A stretch of DNA of 6,537 bases, taken from Brachybacterium sp. Its GTDB lineage: Bacteria > Actinomycetota > Actinomycetes > Actinomycetales > Dermabacteraceae. Below are positions 1 through 6,537 of this stretch, piece after piece. Location: contig DAHVRS010000210.1 of assembly GCA_027322375.1 (NCBI GenBank), positions 1-6,537 on the forward strand, written 5' to 3'. Position 1 is the first letter of the stretch, and each line of letters begins with the position of its first letter. Both the position numbers and the translations under genes were made by a program. The notes beneath the pieces are model-generated. The model made no database searches. It saw only the letters and a program-made list of their open reading frames with translations, and was not told the origin of the DNA.

Positions 1-1773
1 GGCCAGCAGATCGAGGAGGCGCTGACCCTGCACGACAAGCGCCTCGACGCGCGCACTGCGGAGAAGCGCGCGATCGAGCTGCTGAAGATCGTGGGCATCC
101 CCGCCCCCGAGCGCCGCGTGAAGGCCTTCCCGCATGAGTTCTCCGGCGGCATGCGCCAGCGCGCGATGATCGCGATCGCCATGGCGAACGATCCGGCGCT
201 GATCATCGCCGACGAACCGACCACGGCGCTGGACGTGACAATCCAGGCGCAGATCCTCGAGGTCCTCCAGAAGGCGAAGGAGGTCACGGGAGCGGCCGTC
301 GTGCTGATCACCCACGACCTCGGCGTGGTCGCTGGCAACGTGGACCGCGTGGCCGTGATGTACGCGGGCAAGCTCGTCGAGACCGGACCCGTCGACGACA
401 TCTTCGGCACGCCCCGCATGCCGTACACGATGGGCCTGCTGCGCTCGGTGCCGAACATGCTCCGCGCCGGCAAGGATCGCCTCGTCCCGCTCGAGGGCCG
501 CCCACCGCTGCTCTCCGCGCTGCCCAAGGGCTGCCCCTTCGCCCCGCGCTGCCCGGCCGCACAGGACATCTGCCGCCAGGTCGAGCCCGAACTCGAGGTG
601 GATCTCGGCGCGAACCGGCGCGTGGCCTGCCACCGGGCCGACGAGATCGCCGCAGGCACGCTGAAATCCGTGGACATCTTCCCGCGCCCGCCGCACGTCG
701 AGCGCGAAGTCACCGACCGCACCGGGCAGGAGCCGATCGTGGTCGCGGAGGGCCTGGTGCGCCACTTCCCGCTCACCAAGGGCGCGGTGTTCCGCCGCCA
801 GATCGGGACCGTCCGGGCCGTGGACGGGATCGACTTCGAGATCCGCCCCGGGGAGACCCTGGGCCTGGTGGGCGAGTCCGGCTCGGGCAAGTCCACCACC
901 GCGCTGGAGATCATGGAGCTGATCAAGCCCCAGGCCGGCACCCTCACCGTCTCCGGCAAGGACGTCTCCACCCTGTCGAAGAAGGATCGGCTGAAGCTGC
1001 GCGAGGACGTCCAGATCGTCTTCCAGGACCCGATGGCCGCGGTGGACCCGCGCCTGCCCGTCGGCGACATCATCGGCGAGCCGCTGACGCTCCAGCGCAT
1101 CCCCAAGGCTGAGCGCGACCGCCGCATCTCGGAGAAGCTCGAGCTCGTGGGCCTGGACCCGTCGATGACGGACCGCTACCCGCATGAGTTCTCCGGCGGT
1201 CAGCGCCAGCGCATCGGCGTAGCCCGTGCGCTGATGACGGACCCGAAGCTGCTGGTGCTGGACGAGCCGGTCTCCGCCCTGGACGTCTCTGTCCAGGCCG
1301 GTGTCATCAACCTGCTCCAGGACCTGCGCGACCAGCTCGGGCTGTCCTACCTGTTCGTCGCCCACGACCTCGCGATCGTCCGTGAGATCTCCGACCAGAT
1401 CGCGGTGATGTACCTGGGCCGCATCGTCGAGTACGGGCCGGTGGCCGAGGTCTTCACCTCGCCGCGCCACCCGTACACCCGGGCGCTCATGTCCGCTGTG
1501 CCCGTGCCCGACCCCGTGGTCGAGCGCGAGCGGAACCAGATCATCCTCAAGGGGGACCTCCCGAGCCCCACCGAGGACATCCAGGGATGCTCCTTCGCCT
1601 CCCGCTGCCCCCTGTACATGCTCCTCGACGAGGATCGGCAGTCCCGCTGCCGCGCCGAGGACCCGGCCCCGAGCACCCACGGTGCCGCCCGCGTGGCGTG
1701 CCACCACGTGGATCAGATCACCCGGCTCGACACCATCGATGCCGGTTCCACCTCGTCCGTCACCAGCGCGTGA
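1..1773 (+). CDS. Fused peptide ABC transporter ATP-binding protein (DppD-DppF type), 5' truncated
   Basis: This is a cytoplasmic ATPase that would power an oligopeptide/dipeptide-type ABC importer. The reading frame is open from base 1, so the true start lies outside the window; 590 residues are visible and about 90-100 are probably missing. Counting from base 1, the first nucleotide-binding domain has lost its Walker A and Q-loop but keeps the signature (FSGGMRQR, from residue 47), Walker B (D71-E72) and switch histidine (H105). A C-terminal oligopeptide-transporter extension follows, with C178, C184, C191 and C210. The second domain starts near residue 244 and is complete: Walker A GESGSGKS (291-298), Q342, signature FSGGQRQR (from 397), Walker B D421-E422, and H455. 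A second extension carries C530, C536, C550 and C567. Both halves look catalytically competent. Fusing the two ATPases in one chain is common in actinobacteria. The binding-protein gene follows after 28 bases, so the two are probably one operon. Substrate (peptide, nickel or other) cannot be read from the sequence. Confidence 0.95.
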   Translation, partial: GQQIEEALTLHDKRLDARTAEKRAIELLKIVGIPAPERRVKAFPHEFSGGMRQRAMIAIAMANDPALIIADEPTTALDVTIQAQILEVLQKAKEVTGAAVVLITHDLGVVAGNVDRVAVMYAGKLVETGPVDDIFGTPRMPYTMGLLRSVPNMLRAGKDRLVPLEGRPPLLSALPKGCPFAPRCPAAQDICRQVEPELEVDLGANRRVACHRADEIAAGTLKSVDIFPRPPHVEREVTDRTGQEPIVVAEGLVRHFPLTKGAVFRRQIGTVRAVDGIDFEIRPGETLGLVGESGSGKSTTALEIMELIKPQAGTLTVSGKDVSTLSKKDRLKLREDVQIVFQDPMAAVDPRLPVGDIIGEPLTLQRIPKAERDRRISEKLELVGLDPSMTDRYPHEFSGGQRQRIGVARALMTDPKLLVLDEPVSALDVSVQAGVINLLQDLRDQLGLSYLFVAHDLAIVREISDQIAVMYLGRIVEYGPVAEVFTSPRHPYTRALMSAVPVPDPVVERERNQIILKGDLPSPTEDIQGCSFASRCPLYMLLDEDRQSRCRAEDPAPSTHGAARVACHHVDQITRLDTIDAGSTSSVTSA

Positions 1774-1788
1774 CGGCACCCACGAAGA

Positions 1789-1794
1789 AGAGGG
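1789..1794 (+). promoter_or_regulatory. Ribosome binding site of the solute-binding lipoprotein gene
   Basis: The purine run AGAGGG lies 7 bases before the ATG at 1802. It supports that ATG over the upstream in-frame ATG at 1682, which would overlap the ATPase gene and put 40 extra residues before the signal peptide. Confidence 0.7.
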
Positions 1795-1801
1795 AACACC
1801 C

Positions 1802-3535
1802 ATGAAGATCACCAGCACCCGCCGACTCTTCCTCGGCGGCACCGCCGTCATCGGCTCCGCCGCCGCGCTCGCCGCGTGCGGTGGCCAGAAGACCACCGAG
1901 GAGCAGCAGAAGCAGGCCGAGGAGGACAACGCCAAGAAGGCCGAGGAGCAGTCGGAGCTGCCCAGCACCGCCTGGGAGCGCGCCGACTACGACGATGTCG
2001 CCGATGGCGGCACCCTCACCCTCGCCGTCTCCCAGCTGCCCAACAACTGGAACTCGCAGCAGACCGACGGCAACCTCGCCGATCTCACGAAGATCCGCGA
2101 CTCCATGGGCGCCAGGCACGAGATCGACTACTCCGAGGACGGCGAGAAGACGTTCAACCCGGACTACGTCGAGAGCGCTGAGCTCATCAGCGAGGATCCG
2201 CAGATCGTCTCTTTCAAGTACAACAAGGACGCGGTGTGGGAGAACGGCGACCCGATCGTCGTCGACGACCTCATCGCGAACTGGAAGGCCCTCAACGGCT
2301 CCAACGAGGACTACCTGATCGTCTCCTCGGTGGGCTGGGACCAGATCAAGGAGATCCGCCAGACGGACGATGAGTTCTCCGGCGAGATCGAGTTCTCCGA
2401 GCCCTTCGCGGACTGGATCACCGTGGTCTACCCGGACAGCCCCGCCTCGGTCACCTCCGATGCGAAGGAGTTCAACGAGGGCTACGTCTCCGAGCCGACT
2501 CCCTCCCGCGGCCCGTTCAAGGTCGCGAAGATCGACGACGCCGGTGGCGTGGTCACCCTCGAGCGCAACGACAAGTGGTGGGGCCGCGCCCCGAAGCTCG
2601 AGACGATCGTCTTCAAGGTCACCGACCAGACCCAGGCCCCGGCCTCCTTCGCCAACGGCGAGCTGGACGCCTACGACATCGCCAACGGTGACGAGCTCGC
2701 CCAGGCGAAGGGGCGTGCAGACGCGAACATCCAGGTCACCAACGGCCTGACCTGGACCCACCTGACGCTCAACACCGAGGGCGGCGACGGCTCCCTCGCC
2801 GATCCGGCAGTGCGCGAGGCGATAGCCCGCGGCATCGACCGCAACGCGATCGGCAACGCGGTCGTGGGCCCGCTCGAGGCGCCGATCGTGCTCGTGAACA
2901 ACTTCGTGTACATGCCCGGCCAGGACGGCTACGAGGACTCCTACGAGCCGCTGGGCAGCCTCGAGTTCGATGCCGAGGCCGCGAAGAAGCTGCTGGACGA
3001 CGCCGGCTGGACCGCCGCTTCCGAGGGCGACGTGCGTGAGAAGGACGGCAAGAAGCTCGGCTTCTCGATCGTCGTGCCCGCGGACACCAAGTCCAACGAG
3101 GACCGCGCCGCGCAGGTGCTCACCAACCTCAACGCCATCGGCTTCGAGGTCAAGGTGCAGACCGTCCCCTCGGACGCGTACTTCGACGAGTACATCCTGC
3201 CGAAGAACTACGACGCGGCGACCTTCTCGTGGGTGGGCAGCCAGTACCCGGAGTCCTCCTCCGTCAACCTGGTCTACCCCAAGGACTCCGGGCAGAACTT
3301 CACCAACTTCGCGGACGACCGCCTGGGCGACCTCAACAAGCAGCTCAAGAGCGCTTTCGAGGACGCGGAGAAGCAGAAGCTCGCCAACGAGGTCTCAGAG
3401 ATCATCGCCGAGTCGTGGGCGATCATCCCGTTCTACGCGACCCCGAACATCGTGGGTGTCAAGGACGGCATCGTGAACTATGGCGCCTCGCAGTTCGAGA
3501 GCGTCGACTGGACCCAGGTCGGCATGAAGGCCTGA
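1802..3535 (+). CDS. ABC transporter family 5 substrate-binding lipoprotein (peptide-type)
   Basis: This 577-residue protein should be an extracytoplasmic binding protein tethered to the membrane by a lipid, delivering ligand to the importer whose ATPase is encoded just upstream. The N-terminus has a twin-arginine-like motif TRRLFLG (residues 6-12), a hydrophobic core and a lipobox LAAC with C26 as the lipidated residue; C26 is the only cysteine in the protein. Residues about 29-52 are a Glu/Lys/Gln-rich linker, probably a flexible tether. The rest matches the family 5 (SBP_bac_5) pattern: WENGDPIVVDDL (146-157), GPFKV (237-241) followed by a WWG at 259-261, and REAIARGIDR (338-347). Length is normal for the family (500-600). 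The start at 1802 is fixed by the ribosome binding site and by the signal peptide. Ligand specificity is unknown; dipeptides or oligopeptides are the default guess from the family. The gene ends the operon, just before a strong hairpin. Confidence 0.95.
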   Translation: MKITSTRRLFLGGTAVIGSAAALAACGGQKTTEEQQKQAEEDNAKKAEEQSELPSTAWERADYDDVADGGTLTLAVSQLPNNWNSQQTDGNLADLTKIRDSMGARHEIDYSEDGEKTFNPDYVESAELISEDPQIVSFKYNKDAVWENGDPIVVDDLIANWKALNGSNEDYLIVSSVGWDQIKEIRQTDDEFSGEIEFSEPFADWITVVYPDSPASVTSDAKEFNEGYVSEPTPSRGPFKVAKIDDAGGVVTLERNDKWWGRAPKLETIVFKVTDQTQAPASFANGELDAYDIANGDELAQAKGRADANIQVTNGLTWTHLTLNTEGGDGSLADPAVREAIARGIDRNAIGNAVVGPLEAPIVLVNNFVYMPGQDGYEDSYEPLGSLEFDAEAAKKLLDDAGWTAASEGDVREKDGKKLGFSIVVPADTKSNEDRAAQVLTNLNAIGFEVKVQTVPSDAYFDEYILPKNYDAATFSWVGSQYPESSSVNLVYPKDSGQNFTNFADDRLGDLNKQLKSAFEDAEKQKLANEVSEIIAESWAIIPFYATPNIVGVKDGIVNYGASQFESVDWTQVGMKA

Positions 3536-3551
3536 TCCGTCGGGATCCTCT

Positions 3552-3593
3552 CGGAGGGCCCGGTCACCGCATCTGCGGTGGCCGGGCCCTCCG
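3552..3593 (+). terminator. Long GC-rich terminator hairpin after the transporter operon
   Basis: The arms at 3552-3570 and 3575-3593 pair over 19 base pairs (18 Watson-Crick and one U-G wobble, 3563 with 3582) around a four-base ATCT loop; 3551/3594 could add one more wobble. The hairpin begins 16 bases after the TGA of the binding-protein gene. No T-run follows on either side, as is frequent in high-GC actinobacteria. It lies between convergent genes and is nearly symmetric, so it could also stop transcription coming from the minus-strand PH-domain gene, whose stop codon is about 105 bases away. Confidence 0.85.
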
Positions 3594-3698
3594 GCGTTCA
3601 GGGCAGAGGACCGAGTCGGGAGTGTGCGGTCGTGGGTGCGCGGTCAGGAGCGCACGGCCATGGGCGCGCAGACAGGGGCGTGCGGACGGGGACTCGGC

Positions 3699-4358
3699 TC
3701 AGAGGAGCCGGAGCGCGAGGTTCGAGAGCACGACAACGCCGAGCACAGCGAAGACTCCGAGGTTCAGCGAGCGGGACGCGGGGTCTTCTCCGCCTTCCGG
3801 ATGCGTGTGGTGCCAGTCCTCCCAGCGGTCCCGCACCGCGGCGGAGCGGCTCGCCTCCTGATCGCGGCGCATCCGCTCCGCGCGGGAGAGCCGGCGTCGC
3901 GTATCCGTGCGCAGCGAGGCGCCGGAGGGGGCCGGATGCAGGGAGTCTGTCCGCGGACCCGTCGTGCCGCGCAGCGGGTTGTCCCGGCCGATGCCGGGGG
4001 CGTTCCAGGCGTTGACCCGGCGGGGCCTGCCGCCCAGGTCATCGACCTCGAAGCTGACCATCGCCCCGAGCCGCACCTGCTCGATGCGCGCGAAGGGAAG
4101 GGAGTAGTTGTGCAGAAGATTCCGCACCCGCACCCCCTCGTTCAGCAGCTCGAGCCGCGGCGCCCACAGCACCGCCCAGATCAGCGCCGCGACCAGTGCG
4201 AGGCCGGGCACGAGGAACAGCCCGACGAGCCCGGCGGAGAAGAGCGCCTCCACCGCGAGGCCTGCGAGCAGGGCCCACACCAGGATGCAGATCACGCTCG
4301 CCCCATAGGGACGCAGGACGACGGGGGCGGCGGGATCCGAACTGCTCATGCGCGCCAC
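3699..4358 (-). CDS. PH domain-containing membrane protein
   Basis: This 219-residue protein resembles actinobacterial small membrane proteins with a bacterial PH domain (the bPH_6 type, recognised by layout rather than by a search). Two adjacent hydrophobic helices lie at residues about 19-40 and 44-66. A PH-like beta-rich segment follows at about 67-121, containing the family-like stretch VRVRNLLHNYSLPFARIEQV. Residues about 122-195 are a charged, Arg-rich, probably disordered region, and a third hydrophobic helix ends the protein (about 198-218). The molecular role is unknown in this family. The listed start is a GTG at 4358 with a weak GGCGGA a few bases upstream; an in-frame ATG at 4349 (three residues shorter) is equally possible. 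The gene lies 64 bases downstream of the MoeA-like gene on the same strand and may be co-transcribed with it. It converges on the transporter operon. Confidence 0.8.
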   Translation of the reverse strand: MARMSSSDPAAPVVLRPYGASVICILVWALLAGLAVEALFSAGLVGLFLVPGLALVAALIWAVLWAPRLELLNEGVRVRNLLHNYSLPFARIEQVRLGAMVSFEVDDLGGRPRRVNAWNAPGIGRDNPLRGTTGPRTDSLHPAPSGASLRTDTRRRLSRAERMRRDQEASRSAAVRDRWEDWHHTHPEGGEDPASRSLNLGVFAVLGVVVLSNLALRLL

Positions 4359-4422
4359 GATATCCGCCGGATCCGGGGTCCTGTGCTCCTGAGGGCTCCT
4401 GCGCTCGTCCGAGGTGCTGTGT

Positions 4423-5685
4423 TCAGAGCGCGATCACGAGGGCGTCTGGCGGCGCCTCGTCAGGACGTCCGTCGGCCGTGGTCCCGCCAGCGGCGAGCAG
4501 CAGGATCGCGTCGGCCCGGCCGTAGGGCGCGAGGCGCCTGCCGGGCAGTGCCCGGACCGTCTCGTATCCCTCCTCGTCGCGGCCGAGCACAGCCGGCAGG
4601 GCATGGAGCGTGCCGGGCCTGCCGCGCAGCGTCCGCGGCGCGGGCCCGTCCTCGAGCCGTACGCGGCGCATTGCCTGCGGCGCGCCGGGCAGCAGGGGAC
4701 GCACGAAGAGGTGGTGGCCCACGAGGGCGCCGACGGGCGTGCCGGGCAGGTGCACGACGGGCGTGCCGCCAGCGAGGATGCCCGCGCCCTGCGGCCCGCC
4801 GGGGCGAAGGGCGAGGTGCACGAACTCCGAGGTGCCGGTGCCCAGCTCGCCGAGCGCGAGCTTGACGACGTCGAAGGCGCCGTGGCCGATCCCGCCGGTG
4901 GTGAGCACGAGGTCGGTGTCCGCCGCCGCCTCGGCGAGCACGTCCCGCAGCTGCGCAGGATCATCACCGCAGTGCAGGTGCCGGGTGCGGACCCCGTCGG
5001 CGCGCAGAGCCGCTTCGAGCATGAGCCCGTTCGACTCTCGCACCCCGCCGGGGGCGGTGGCGTCGGCCCCGTCAGCGCTGTGCATCCTCTCTGCCCTGAG
5101 CAGTTCATCGCCCGTGACCACCACGGTGACGCGCGGCGGCCGCTGCACGGCGAGCTCGCGGAGCCCGAGCGCGGCGGCCAGGCCGAGCAGCCCAGCCCCT
5201 GCCACGTCCCCGGCGCGCGCGAGCTCGGTGCCGCGCGCCACCTCCTCCCCCACCCCGCGCACATGCCGCCCGGGCTCGGGCAGCGCGTCCAGAGTGATGG
5301 TCACTGCGTGAGGTGGTGGGCCGACGGGGGACGCGTCCGTGCGCTCCACCTCGATCACCGCATCCACCCCCGCAGGGACGGGCGCACCGGTCATGATCCG
5401 CACCGCCGTACCGGGCCGGTGCGCGGGCACTGCCGCCGCACGGGCCGGCAGCTCGGCGACGACCGGCAGGGTCGTGCTGCCGGCGGTGAGGTCCGCGCAG
5501 CGCACTGCGAAGCCATCCATCGCCGCGATCGGCACTCCGGGCATATCCTCCGGGGCATGGACGGGCGCGGCGAGCACAGCCCCGGTCGCCTTCTCGAGCG
5601 GAAGATGCTCGGTCACCGCGGGCAGCGAGAACCGCGCACGGAGGTGCTCGCGCCAGGCGAAGGGATCCCGGGATGCGTCGGTCAA
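4423..5685 (-). CDS. MoeA-like molybdopterin molybdotransferase (divergent active site)
   Basis: Members of this family insert molybdenum into adenylylated molybdopterin, the last general step of molybdenum-cofactor synthesis, in the cytoplasm. The product is 420 residues (E. coli MoeA is about 411). With the TTG as residue 1, visible family motifs are AMDGFAVR (55-62), RIMTGAPVP (97-105), the GEE stretch (146-148), TGDEL (191-195), the MPT-binding-like GGIGHGAFD (264-272) and LPGTP (313-317). Several usually conserved residues differ: the KPGKP-type motif is RPGGP (294-298), PGNPVS is PGTPVG, and the GED motif is GEE. It may therefore be a diverged paralog rather than the main MoeA. The TTG start at 5685 is preferred because GAGGAG lies 5 bases upstream and the protein then begins at the normal family position. 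An ATG at 5724 would add 13 residues (MGASPPPLLRGAP) with a poorer ribosome site. No other cofactor gene is in view. Confidence 0.85.
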   Translation of the reverse strand: MTDASRDPFAWREHLRARFSLPAVTEHLPLEKATGAVLAAPVHAPEDMPGVPIAAMDGFAVRCADLTAGSTTLPVVAELPARAAAVPAHRPGTAVRIMTGAPVPAGVDAVIEVERTDASPVGPPPHAVTITLDALPEPGRHVRGVGEEVARGTELARAGDVAGAGLLGLAAALGLRELAVQRPPRVTVVVTGDELLRAERMHSADGADATAPGGVRESNGLMLEAALRADGVRTRHLHCGDDPAQLRDVLAEAAADTDLVLTTGGIGHGAFDVVKLALGELGTGTSEFVHLALRPGGPQGAGILAGGTPVVHLPGTPVGALVGHHLFVRPLLPGAPQAMRRVRLEDGPAPRTLRGRPGTLHALPAVLGRDEEGYETVRALPGRRLAPYGRADAILLLAAGGTTADGRPDEAPPDALVIAL

Positions 5686-5690
5686 GGGGG

Positions 5691-5696
5691 CTCCTC
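5691..5696 (-). promoter_or_regulatory. Strong ribosome binding site selecting a TTG start
   Basis: Read on the minus strand this is GAGGAG, followed by five C residues and then TTG (5685-5683). It is the best Shine-Dalgarno match near the MoeA-like gene and is the reason for choosing TTG over the ATG at 5724. If the ATG is the true start, the match lies inside the coding region by chance. Confidence 0.6.
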
Positions 5697-5825
5697 GCAG
5701 CAAGGGCGGTGGGGACGCACCCATGATCGCCCATCCCACCCGTGCCGGGCCGGGACTCGCGCCCCTTCGACTCGCCCTCCACGCACCAGGACGTCCCCAC
5801 GCCGTCCCCAGTGCGCGGACCACCC

Positions 5826-5855
5826 CTGACGGGCCTGGCCAGTGGGGTGCATGAT
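5826..5855 (+). promoter_or_regulatory. Candidate promoter of the dehydrogenase gene, possibly leaderless
   Basis: CTGACG (5826-5831) resembles a -35 box and CATGAT (5850-5855) a -10 box (4 of 6 matches to TATAAT), with an 18-base spacer. A transcript starting 7 bases after the -10 box would begin at the A of the ATG at 5862. The matches are modest and the region is GC-rich, so this is tentative. I found no convincing promoter on the opposite strand of the same spacer for the MoeA-like gene. Confidence 0.3.
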
Positions 5856-5861
5856 GGGGGT

Positions 5862-6537
5862 ATGCGCGAGATCCGCTTCGACAGCTTCGGACCACCCGAG
5901 GTCCTCACCCTCCACACCGATGCGCCTATCCCCGAGCCGGGGCCCGGCGAGGTGCTGGTCGAGGTCGACCATGTGGGACTGAACCCGCTGGACTACAAGA
6001 TCCGCGACGGCTCCTCCGGCATGGCGAAGACCCTCACCCTCCCCGCCGGCACCGGCCGCGAGATGGCCGGTGTGGTGCGCGGCGCCGGCCCTGACCTCGA
6101 CGAGGCCGAGCTCGCCTCGCGCGGGCTCCGCCCCGGCACGCGCGTGTTCGGGATGCGGGCCCCCGGCGATCCCCGCGGCGTGGCCGCGGAGGTGATCGCG
6201 ATCGGCGCAGACGATCTCGCCCCGATCCCCGAGGAGACGATGCTCGAGGACCTGCCCCGCTGGGCTGGCCTCGCCCTCGCCGGGCTCACCGCGATCGCGA
6301 CGATCGAGGACACCGTCCGCCTCTCCCCTGGCGCGACCGTGCTCGTCCACGGCGGCAGCGGCGGCGTGGGCCAGCTGCTGGTCCCGATGGCGCTCGAAGC
6401 GGGTGCCGCGACGGTCTGGGCGACCGGCCGGGCCGCGAACGCGGAGCGGCTGCGGGAGCTGGGCGCGATTCCGATCCCTTATGACGAGGCCGACTGGCGC
6501 GAGGAGATCCACCGCGCGACCGACGGCCGCGGCGTGG
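5862..6537 (+). CDS. Zinc-independent medium-chain dehydrogenase, quinone oxidoreductase-like, 3' truncated
   Basis: The visible 225 residues form the N-terminal GroES-like domain and the start of the Rossmann domain of a NAD(P)H-dependent medium-chain oxidoreductase, probably cytosolic and of the quinone reductase/enoyl reductase type. Family marks are an N-terminal FDSFGPPEVL (6-15), NPLDYKIR (41-48), GTGREMAGVV (63-72) in place of the zinc-enzyme GHE motif, and the dinucleotide-binding GGSGGVGQ (164-171). The catalytic and structural zinc cysteines are absent: there is no Cys in the visible part. The reading frame is open to the window end; about 90-110 residues are expected beyond. The start ATG at 5862 matches the family's usual N-terminus. 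It has no usable Shine-Dalgarno site, since the G-run at 5856-5860 is one base from the ATG. An in-frame GTG at 5847 would add five residues. The gene is divergent from the MoeA-like gene; its substrate is unknown. Confidence 0.9.
   Translation, partial: MREIRFDSFGPPEVLTLHTDAPIPEPGPGEVLVEVDHVGLNPLDYKIRDGSSGMAKTLTLPAGTGREMAGVVRGAGPDLDEAELASRGLRPGTRVFGMRAPGDPRGVAAEVIAIGADDLAPIPEETMLEDLPRWAGLALAGLTAIATIEDTVRLSPGATVLVHGGSGGVGQLLVPMALEAGAATVWATGRAANAERLRELGAIPIPYDEADWREEIHRATDGRGV

Noticed and set aside
129..1199. Identical 21-base stretch at 129-149 and 1179-1199
   Set aside because: Both copies encode the conserved PHEFSGG signature region of the two ATPase domains; shared ancestry and codon bias explain the match, so it is not a separate repeat element.
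1760..2761. 333-residue open frame on the minus strand opposite the binding-protein gene
   Set aside because: It is a Leu/Gly/Val/Asp-rich antisense shadow caused by GC-rich third positions of the real gene; the translation shows no recognisable domain and the plus-strand protein is clearly real.
3636..3655. Small inverted repeat (6-base arms GTGCGC / GCGCAC, 8-base loop) downstream of the PH-domain gene
   Set aside because: The stem is too short to stand out in such GC-rich sequence, and the much stronger hairpin at 3552-3593 can serve as terminator.
4359..4422. Possible promoter or terminator between the MoeA-like and PH-domain genes
   Set aside because: Only a short CCGGATCCGG palindrome near 4367 and no convincing -10/-35 pair or stem-loop; the two genes are more simply read as co-transcribed.
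3624..4865. 413-residue open frame on the plus strand over the PH-domain and MoeA-like genes
   Set aside because: Its translation is Arg/Ala/Gly-rich without family features, and it crosses two credible minus-strand genes.
5686..5895. N-terminal extension of the MoeA-like frame up to 5895
   Set aside because: The extra residues are low-complexity, would overlap the divergent dehydrogenase start, and extend well beyond the normal MoeA N-terminus.
5682..6512. 276-residue open frame on the minus strand across the divergent spacer and dehydrogenase gene
   Set aside because: The opposite strand encodes an unmistakable oxidoreductase with cofactor motif. The antisense translation has only low-complexity Arg/Gly/Ala sequence.

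Overview
The window looks like a chromosomal segment of a high-GC actinobacterium. Third codon positions are almost all G or C, Shine-Dalgarno sites mix with a possibly leaderless gene, a Tat-type lipoprotein is present, and there is an actinobacterial-style membrane PH-domain protein. A Brachybacterium-like (Dermabacteraceae/Micrococcales) host would fit, but that is an impression from style and not a demonstrated placement.

Layout. Positions 1-1773 (+) hold the 3' part of a fused, double-ATPase subunit of a peptide-type (Dpp/Opp family) ABC importer. After a 28-base gap, positions 1802-3535 (+) encode its probable partner, a family 5 extracellular solute-binding lipoprotein. A very strong GC-rich hairpin at 3552-3593 closes this unit. 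Next come two genes on the minus strand that converge on the hairpin. The downstream one is a small membrane PH-domain protein (3699-4358). Its upstream neighbour is a MoeA-like molybdopterin molybdotransferase (4423-5685), best started at a TTG with a strong ribosome binding site. A 176-base divergent spacer follows. It is followed by a zinc-independent, quinone-reductase-like medium-chain dehydrogenase (5862 onward, +) that runs off the right edge.

How they fit together. The ATPase and the binding protein are parts of one importer: the lipoprotein captures a peptide or similar ligand outside the membrane and the fused ATPase powers uptake. The permeases are not in the window and probably lie upstream. 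The MoeA-like and PH-domain genes share a strand with a 64-base gap and may be co-transcribed, but no functional link is evident. No other molybdenum-cofactor gene is visible. The dehydrogenase is divergent from them.

I see no mobile element, CRISPR array, tRNA or rRNA, and no clear undescribed multi-gene system. The points most worth a second look are the altered active-site residues of the MoeA-like protein, the paired four-cysteine motifs in the ATPase, the possible leaderless start of the dehydrogenase, and the unusually long terminator hairpin.
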